Positions 60,010-64,000 of a stretch of DNA of 64,000 nt are shown one piece after another. The position numbers and the translations under genes were made by a program. Origin of the DNA: an uncultured Pelagibacteraceae bacterium (GTDB lineage Bacteria > Pseudomonadota > Alphaproteobacteria > Pelagibacterales > Pelagibacteraceae); assembly GCA_902616245.1 (NCBI GenBank), contig CACMSB010000001.1, positions 472,334 through 536,333 of the forward strand, given 5' to 3'. Numbering within the stretch: position 1 is the stretch's first letter; every line of letters starts with the position of its first letter. The notes under the pieces were generated by a model. The model saw only the letters and a list, made by a program, of their open reading frames with translations, did not search any database and had not been told where the DNA came from.

Positions 60010-60780
60010 ATGAAAAAACTTAAAATGTTTGCATTAGCAGCAGTGGCTCTATTTGGTCTTACTGGTGCAGCAAACGCAGCAACTGCTATGTTGGCTTCTG
60101 ACGACTTCGTTGGGATTTCCTTTTGGGTAATCGCAATGGGTATGGCAGCAGCTACAGTATTCTTCTTCATGGAAAGAAATACTGTTGCAGCAGGCTGGAA
60201 AACTTCAGTAACAGTAGCTGGTCTTGTAACTGGTGTTGCATTCATTCACTACATGTACATGAGAGATGTATGGGTAATGACTGGAGATTCTCCAACAGTA
60301 TATAGATATATTGATTGGTTAATCACTGTACCATTACAGATGATCGAGTTTTACTTAATTCTAGCAGCAGTTAAGAAAATCCCAGGGGCAATCTTCTGGA
60401 GATTATTAATTGGTTCGCTTGTGATGTTAATTGGTGGATACTTAGGAGAAGCAGGTTACATCAATGCTATGCTTGGTTTTATAGTCGGTATGGCTGGATG
60501 GATCTACATCTTATATGAAGTATTCTCTGGTGAAGCTGGAAAAATTGCAGCTAAAACTGGAAACAAGCCATTAGCAACTGCATGGGGTGCTATGAGAATG
60601 ATCGTAACAATCGGTTGGGCTATTTACCCATTAGGTTACATTTTTGGTTACCTAGTAGGTGGAGTAGACGCTAACTCATTGAACGTGATTTACAACTTAG
60701 CAGACTTCATCAACAAAATTGCTTTTGGTCTAGTAATCTGGTCAGCAGCAGTTTCACAAGGTGGAGCACGAGCTAGATAA
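60010..60780 (+). CDS. Proteorhodopsin, blue-tuned light-driven proton pump
   Basis: A 256-residue seven-helix retinal protein of the inner membrane. A signal peptide (about 1-23, ending ANA) is followed by seven helices. Key residues align with the GPR prototype: proton acceptor Asp102 and donor Glu113 in YIDWLITVPLQMIEFYL, retinal lysine 236 in ADFINKIAF, and histidine 80 (the GPR His75 partner) in AFIHYMYMR. The tuning position in helix 3 is glutamine 110, equal to GPR residue 105, which indicates blue-absorbing pigment suited to open-ocean light. It lies on the plus strand with its own leader and ends before a strong terminator at 60801, so it is probably expressed alone at high level. 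Retinal synthesis genes are not in the window. Confidence 0.97.
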   Translation: MKKLKMFALAAVALFGLTGAANAATAMLASDDFVGISFWVIAMGMAAATVFFFMERNTVAAGWKTSVTVAGLVTGVAFIHYMYMRDVWVMTGDSPTVYRYIDWLITVPLQMIEFYLILAAVKKIPGAIFWRLLIGSLVMLIGGYLGEAGYINAMLGFIVGMAGWIYILYEVFSGEAGKIAAKTGNKPLATAWGAMRMIVTIGWAIYPLGYIFGYLVGGVDANSLNVIYNLADFINKIAFGLVIWSAAVSQGGARAR

Positions 60781-60800
60781 TAGCTTTTAATATTAAAAAG

Positions 60801-60836
60801 AGGCGGGTATGCTAAAACATACCTGCCTTTTTTTTT
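60801..60836 (+). terminator. Strong rho-independent terminator after proteorhodopsin
   Basis: AGGCGGGTATG at 60801-60811 pairs with CATACCTGCCT at 60818-60828 (11 pairs, one wobble, loop CTAAAA), followed by a run of T to 60836. This is the only GC-rich classic terminator I found in the window; it isolates the proteorhodopsin transcript from the ferredoxin operon. Confidence 0.9.
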
Positions 60837-60864
60837 GGTCTAAAAAAAAATGTTAAATTTCAAA

Positions 60865-60895
60865 AATTTGCCGCAGTCGCAAATTAGTTTATAAG
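60865..60895 (+). promoter_or_regulatory. Promoter of the ferredoxin operon with an overlapping inverted repeat
   Basis: TTGCCG at 60868-60873 and TATAAG at 60890-60895 are 16 bases apart, a good sigma-70 promoter with initiation near 60902 and the ferredoxin ATG at 60911. An inverted repeat AATTTGC (60865-60871) with GCAAATT (60879-60885), separated by seven bases, covers the -35 and most of the spacer, the usual place for a repressor operator. The regulator is unknown. Confidence 0.6.
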
Positions 60896-60910
60896 AATTA
60901 TTTGTTAAAT

Positions 60911-61234
60911 ATGGCAAAAATCAAATATATAGAATTTAATGGTACAGAACACGAGGCTGATGTTGCAAACGGTCTTAGTGTAATGGAAGGGGCTATTCAA
61001 AATGATATCCCTGGCATAGATGCGGATTGTGGAGGTGGAATGTCGTGTGCAACTTGTCATGTATACATTAACGATGATGAATGGTTCAAAAAATTGCCTG
61101 AGAAAGAAATGGGTGAAGATGATATGTTAGACCAAGCCTTTGAACCTAAATCTAATAGTAGATTAAGTTGTCAATTAATCGTTTCAGATGATTTAGATGG
61201 TTTAACCGTCCATATGCCGGAGAAACAAGTTTAA
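60911..61234 (+). CDS. 2Fe-2S ferredoxin, adrenodoxin type
   Basis: A 107-residue soluble electron carrier. The cluster cysteines are C40, C46 and C49 (CGGGMSCATC) and C87 (RLSCQLI), matching the adrenodoxin/Isc-type pattern CX5CX2C plus a distal cysteine. Acidic helix residues 54-75 suit docking to a basic reductase. A TTG three codons upstream is possible, but the ATG at 60911 begins the conserved MAKIKYI. It is followed directly by the TrxB-like reductase (shared base), its probable electron donor. P450, iron-sulfur assembly or desaturase partners are all possible acceptors; none is in the window. Confidence 0.94.
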   Translation: MAKIKYIEFNGTEHEADVANGLSVMEGAIQNDIPGIDADCGGGMSCATCHVYINDDEWFKKLPEKEMGEDDMLDQAFEPKSNSRLSCQLIVSDDLDGLTVHMPEKQV

Positions 61235-62250
61235 TGATAAAAACCGATGTGGTAATTATTGGAGCGGGACCTACAGGTTTATTCTGTGCACACCAATTAG
61301 GCATCATCGGATTAAAATGTGAAATTGTAGACAACCTAGATAAAATTGGAGGACAATGTATTGAGCTTTATCCTGATAAACCAATTTATGATATTCCTGC
61401 AGTCCCTGAGTGTACTGGAGAAGAGCTTACAAACAATTTAATTGAACAAATTAAACCATTTAATTTTAATTTTCACTTAAGTGACAGAGTTCAAGAATTA
61501 AAGAATGAAAACGATAAATGGTTAGTTAAAACGTTAAATGGAAAAGAATTTGAAACACCAAATGTTGTTATAGCAGGAGGTGTAGGTTCTTTTGAACCAA
61601 GAAAATTCCCAACTAAAAGTGCTGAAAAGTATGATGGAAAATCAGTGTTATATTCAATAAAAGATAAAACTATTTTTAAAGATAAATCAGTAGTTATATT
61701 TGGAGGCGGAGATAGTGCACTTGATTGGGCTATAGAATTATCTAATTCATCAAAAGTAACTCTTGTTCACAGAAGAGATGAGTTCAGAGGAGCGCCAGCC
61801 AGTGTTCAAAAAATAAAAGAATTAAGTGATAATAAAACTATAAATTTAATTACCAAATACTCAATTAAAGATGTCAAAGGGAATGGTTCATTAGAGAGTG
61901 TAGAAATTAAAAGTGAAACTGGTGAAAGCAAAGTTATAAAAGCTGATTATGTTTTAGGTTTTTTTGGCTTAATAATGCAATTAGGACCAATTGCTGAGTG
62001 GGGTTTAAATTTAGATAAAAAAACAATTCCAGTAAATACGAAAAATTTCGAAACAAATAAAAAAGGGATATTTGCAATTGGGGATATCTGTACGTATCCA
62101 GGAAAATTAAAATTAATACTTTCAGGTTTTCATGAAGGAGCTTTAGCCGCAAGAGGCTGCTTTAAATACGCAAGACCTGATGAAAAATATAGATTTGAAT
62201 TTACAACTGCATCCAACACTATCAAAGATAGATTGGGTGTAAAAGAATGA
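61234..62250 (+). CDS. Ferredoxin-NADP+ reductase, thioredoxin-reductase-like type
   Basis: A 338-residue two-dinucleotide-domain flavoprotein. FAD motif VIIGAGPTGLFCAHQLG is at about 7-23 with GGQCIELYPDKPIYDIP after it, the NADPH motif FGGGDSALDWAIEL at about 152-165 followed by HRRDEFR, and FAIGDICTYPGK near 285. The redox-active CxxC of thioredoxin reductase is absent. Together these mark the YumC-type ferredoxin (flavodoxin)-NADP reductases of bacteria. Adjacent ferredoxin is the likely partner. It overlaps GST by four bases, completing a ferredoxin-reductase-GST operon downstream of proteorhodopsin. Confidence 0.9.
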   Translation: MIKTDVVIIGAGPTGLFCAHQLGIIGLKCEIVDNLDKIGGQCIELYPDKPIYDIPAVPECTGEELTNNLIEQIKPFNFNFHLSDRVQELKNENDKWLVKTLNGKEFETPNVVIAGGVGSFEPRKFPTKSAEKYDGKSVLYSIKDKTIFKDKSVVIFGGGDSALDWAIELSNSSKVTLVHRRDEFRGAPASVQKIKELSDNKTINLITKYSIKDVKGNGSLESVEIKSETGESKVIKADYVLGFFGLIMQLGPIAEWGLNLDKKTIPVNTKNFETNKKGIFAIGDICTYPGKLKLILSGFHEGALAARGCFKYARPDEKYRFEFTTASNTIKDRLGVKE

Positions 62251-62870
62251 TCGAACTCTTTACCGCTGATACACCTAATGGTTGGAAAATTAGTATCATG
62301 TTGGAAGAAATTGATTTCAAATACAAGCTTACAAAAGTTAATTTAAGTGGAGATCAATTCAAACCTGAATTTAAAAAAATAAGTCCATTTAATAAAATTC
62401 CTGTAATTATAGATCATGAAAATAATAAGACCGTATTCGAGTCTGGAGTTATCCTTATGTATTTAGGAGAGAAAAGTAACAAACTCTATCCTGAAGGGGA
62501 TAGGCTTGAGATTAATCAGTGGTTGATGGCTCAAATGGCTATCGTCGGTCCAATGATAGGCCAACATCACCAATTTCATTATTATCACCAAGGAAAAAGT
62601 GAGTGGGGTGAGGAAAGATACTTCAAAATCACAAGAAAGATTTATGAAGACCTTGAAGCTAGATTGGCTCAAAGTAAATTTTTAGCAAATGATAAATATT
62701 CTATTGCTGATATTGCTACATGGTCGTGGATTGCAAGACATAAAAGACACGATATTGGATTAAGTAATTTTGAAAATCTATCTAGGTGGTTTGTTGAAAT
62801 AGCTGAACGTCCGGCTGTAATCAAAGGTTTTAAAGCATTAAACAAAGATGCTGAAATAGATTTTCCTTAA
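62247..62870 (+). CDS. Glutathione transferase-like protein, YfcG/YghU (Nu) type
   Basis: A 207-residue protein with the thioredoxin-like N-terminal domain (DTPNGWKISIMLEEIDF at about 7-24) and SPFNKIPVIIDH with FESGVILMYLGEK, followed by an all-alpha C-terminal domain. The TPNG motif and lack of a catalytic cysteine or tyrosine near the start fit the E. coli YfcG/YghU (Nu-class) disulfide-bond reductases that use two glutathiones. It overlaps the reductase gene by four bases, so it shares the operon. A role in redox defence near the light-driven pump is inference. Confidence 0.85.
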   Translation: MIELFTADTPNGWKISIMLEEIDFKYKLTKVNLSGDQFKPEFKKISPFNKIPVIIDHENNKTVFESGVILMYLGEKSNKLYPEGDRLEINQWLMAQMAIVGPMIGQHHQFHYYHQGKSEWGEERYFKITRKIYEDLEARLAQSKFLANDKYSIADIATWSWIARHKRHDIGLSNFENLSRWFVEIAERPAVIKGFKALNKDAEIDFP

Positions 62871-63283
62871 TCGTCAGCGTAAACTTTTTCGTCTTTTTCA
62901 TGCTTTTCTTGAGCTGCAATGCAAAGAGTTGCAACTGGTCTTGCCATTAATCTTTTTAAACCGATAGGTTCACCAGTTTCTTCGCAAAAACCATAAGTTC
63001 CATCCTGAATTTTTTTCAATGCACCGTCTATTTTAGAAATTAATTTGATTTGTCTATTAATAGCTCTCATCTCTACATTCTTTTCAGTGTATGAACTTGC
63101 TTGATCAACTATGTCAGCTGATGCACTATTATCATCCATAGATGCTTGAAAAATCGCCTCGTTGTTAGATCTTTTTAAATCTTTTTTCCACTCCGTTAAT
63201 TTCATCTTAAAATACGCTAAATGTTTAGCACACATGTATTTCTCTTTTTCTTTTGGAGTATAAGTTTTTGAAATTCTTACCAT
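62867..63283 (-). CDS. dksA: RNA polymerase-binding transcription factor DksA
   Basis: A 138-residue DksA-family protein that with ppGpp adjusts transcription of stable RNA and amino acid genes. The coiled-coil region spans about 25-90, with DNSASADIVDQASSYTE carrying the tip-like acidic residues (D60 and neighbours). The C-terminal zinc region reads GFCEETGEPIGLKRLMARP then ATLCIAAQEKHE: of the four ligand positions only C100 and C121 remain, with T103 and A124 in the others. Such two-cysteine forms are common in alphaproteobacteria. It ends overlapping GST stop by four bases (convergent). Confidence 0.9.
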   Translation of the reverse strand: MVRISKTYTPKEKEKYMCAKHLAYFKMKLTEWKKDLKRSNNEAIFQASMDDNSASADIVDQASSYTEKNVEMRAINRQIKLISKIDGALKKIQDGTYGFCEETGEPIGLKRLMARPVATLCIAAQEKHEKDEKVYADD

Positions 63284-63305
63284 ACTTAGCTATTTTGAGT
63301 TGGTG

Positions 63306-63333
63306 AATATATTCATGAATAAATGAGTGTCAA
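63306..63333 (-). promoter_or_regulatory. dksA promoter
   Basis: On the minus strand TTGACA (63328-63333) is followed after 16 bases by TATATT (63306-63311), with initiation near 63299 and the start codon at 63283. A perfect -35 hexamer is rare in this window. Palindromes GAATATATTC (63305-63314) and ATTCATGAAT (63311-63320) overlap the -10. Confidence 0.6.
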
Positions 63334-63356
63334 GAACGGTTTATTCATATAGATTG

Positions 63357-64000
63357 ATGAAAATGGCCTTAAACAAAAGAAATATAAATAATATTTTTTA
63401 TATTTTTCTTACAACTCACTTAATTCTATGGACAGTTATTCCAACTATCACAAACTCAAATTTACCTTTAGATACAATTGAAGCTTTGGCTTGGGGTAGT
63501 AATTTAGATTGGGGATTTAACAAACATCCACCATTAAGTGCATTTTTTCTGGAAGTTTTTTTTCAAATATTTGGACCACAAGATTGGGCTTATTATTTTT
63601 TAAGTCAAATTTTTGTAGTCATATCTTTTTTCATTATTTTTAAACTATCACAAGAAATTCTAAATGATGGCACTTTGAGCTTGTTATCAGTTTTTCTTAT
63701 TGAAGGCATATACTTCTATAATTTCACAACTCCAGAATTTAATGTAAATGTTTGTCAATTACCTTTTTGGTGTTTAACTGTTTATTACACTTGGAAAATA
63801 TATAACAGTAAAAAAGTTGAGCTTTATGATTGTATCTTGTTAGGAGCTGCAGCAGCGTTTGGTATTTTATCTAAATATCTTTTTATATATTTATTAGTTG
63901 CAATAGATTTATTGTTTGCATATTTAATATTTTTTAAAAAATCTAAAAAATTTGATTTTAAATATTTAGTATCTTTAGAAGTATTTTTTGTAATTTTAAT
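63357..64000 (+). CDS. GT39/ArnT-type membrane glycosyltransferase, 5-prime part
   Basis: An open frame from ATG 63357 runs off the window after 214 codons. The product has repeated hydrophobic helices and, near residues 38-60, DTIEALAWGSNLDWGFNKHPPLSAF (quoted in parts), with the acidic residue and the HPP motif of the extracytoplasmic loop seen in the ArnT/PMT-like GT39 and GT83 families, which move sugars from polyprenyl-phosphate carriers. FLIEGIYFYNFTTPEFNVN continues that loop. A role in surface glycan or lipid A decoration is plausible, but the C-terminal half is missing and the acceptor is unknown. ATG 63363 is an alternative start. Confidence 0.7.
   Translation, partial: MKMALNKRNINNIFYIFLTTHLILWTVIPTITNSNLPLDTIEALAWGSNLDWGFNKHPPLSAFFLEVFFQIFGPQDWAYYFLSQIFVVISFFIIFKLSQEILNDGTLSLLSVFLIEGIYFYNFTTPEFNVNVCQLPFWCLTVYYTWKIYNSKKVELYDCILLGAAAAFGILSKYLFIYLLVAIDLLFAYLIFFKKSKKFDFKYLVSLEVFFVIL

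Noticed and set aside
59925..60245. 106-codon open frame antisense to proteorhodopsin
   Set aside because: It mirrors the codon-biased proteorhodopsin gene, has no ribosome site, and its translation is low-complexity alanine/threonine text without family resemblance.

Overview
The window looks like a chromosomal segment of a streamlined, AT-rich marine alphaproteobacterium of the SAR11 clade (Pelagibacterales). This rests on the very low GC content, gene spacing of a few bases or overlapping ATGA junctions, lysine- and asparagine-rich proteins, a blue-tuned proteorhodopsin followed by ferredoxin and a TrxB-like reductase, and alphaproteobacterial order in the carAB, yqeY-dnaG-rpoD and dcw blocks. 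I see no insertion sequence, prophage, CRISPR array or plasmid gene. The assignment is inference from content, not from a search.

Layout. 1-3.7 kb: MidA/NDUFAF7-type methyltransferase (cut by the window edge), lgt, a UbiK-like coiled-coil protein, and a MarR, OmpR, EnvZ-type regulatory operon. 3.8-13 kb: ilvE, a minus-strand operon uvrB, SDR, folB, uvrC, pgsA, then an aspartate-type aminotransferase, a PsiE-like protein and trxB. 13-19 kb: an ELM1-family protein, a 2OG-Fe(II) oxygenase-like protein and carAB. 19.1-23.5 kb: yqeY, dnaG, rpoD, tRNA-Val and a CAT-anticodon tRNA. 23.6-27.2 kb: a small unknown membrane protein, a CIA30 protein, mlaC and mlaA, an N-acetylmuramoyl-L-alanine amidase and the RNase P RNA. 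27.3-48.4 kb: one long plus-strand division and cell-wall cluster (mraZ, ftsZ, rsmH, ftsL, ftsI, murE-murF fusion, mraY, murD, ftsW, murG, murC, murB, ddl, ftsQ, ftsA, lpxC, bamD, ligA). 48.4-60 kb: pepP-like peptidase, uvrD, an AsmA-like protein, fumC, a MazG-like hydrolase, ygfZ, dihydroorotase, an SMR transporter and prpE. 60-62.9 kb: proteorhodopsin, ferredoxin, ferredoxin reductase and glutathione transferase. 62.9-64 kb: dksA and the start of a GT39-type glycosyltransferase.

How they work together. The dcw block supplies nearly the whole cytoplasmic peptidoglycan precursor pathway plus the divisome, and a three-repeat TGGG array overlapping a good promoter ahead of mraZ suggests MraZ self-control. 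Its order is unusual: ftsZ lies second in the cluster instead of after ftsA, and murE and murF are one gene. The light-energy block has a proton pump followed by a soluble 2Fe-2S electron carrier and its likely reductase, separated from the pump by a strong terminator and a promoter of their own carrying an inverted repeat.

The most unexpected observations are that the tRNA-Val gene begins on the last base of the rpoD stop codon, so tRNA maturation from a read-through transcript would remove that stop; that the same tRNA has matching changes in its D- and T-loops; and the relocated ftsZ beside an FtsA with degenerate nucleotide-binding motifs.
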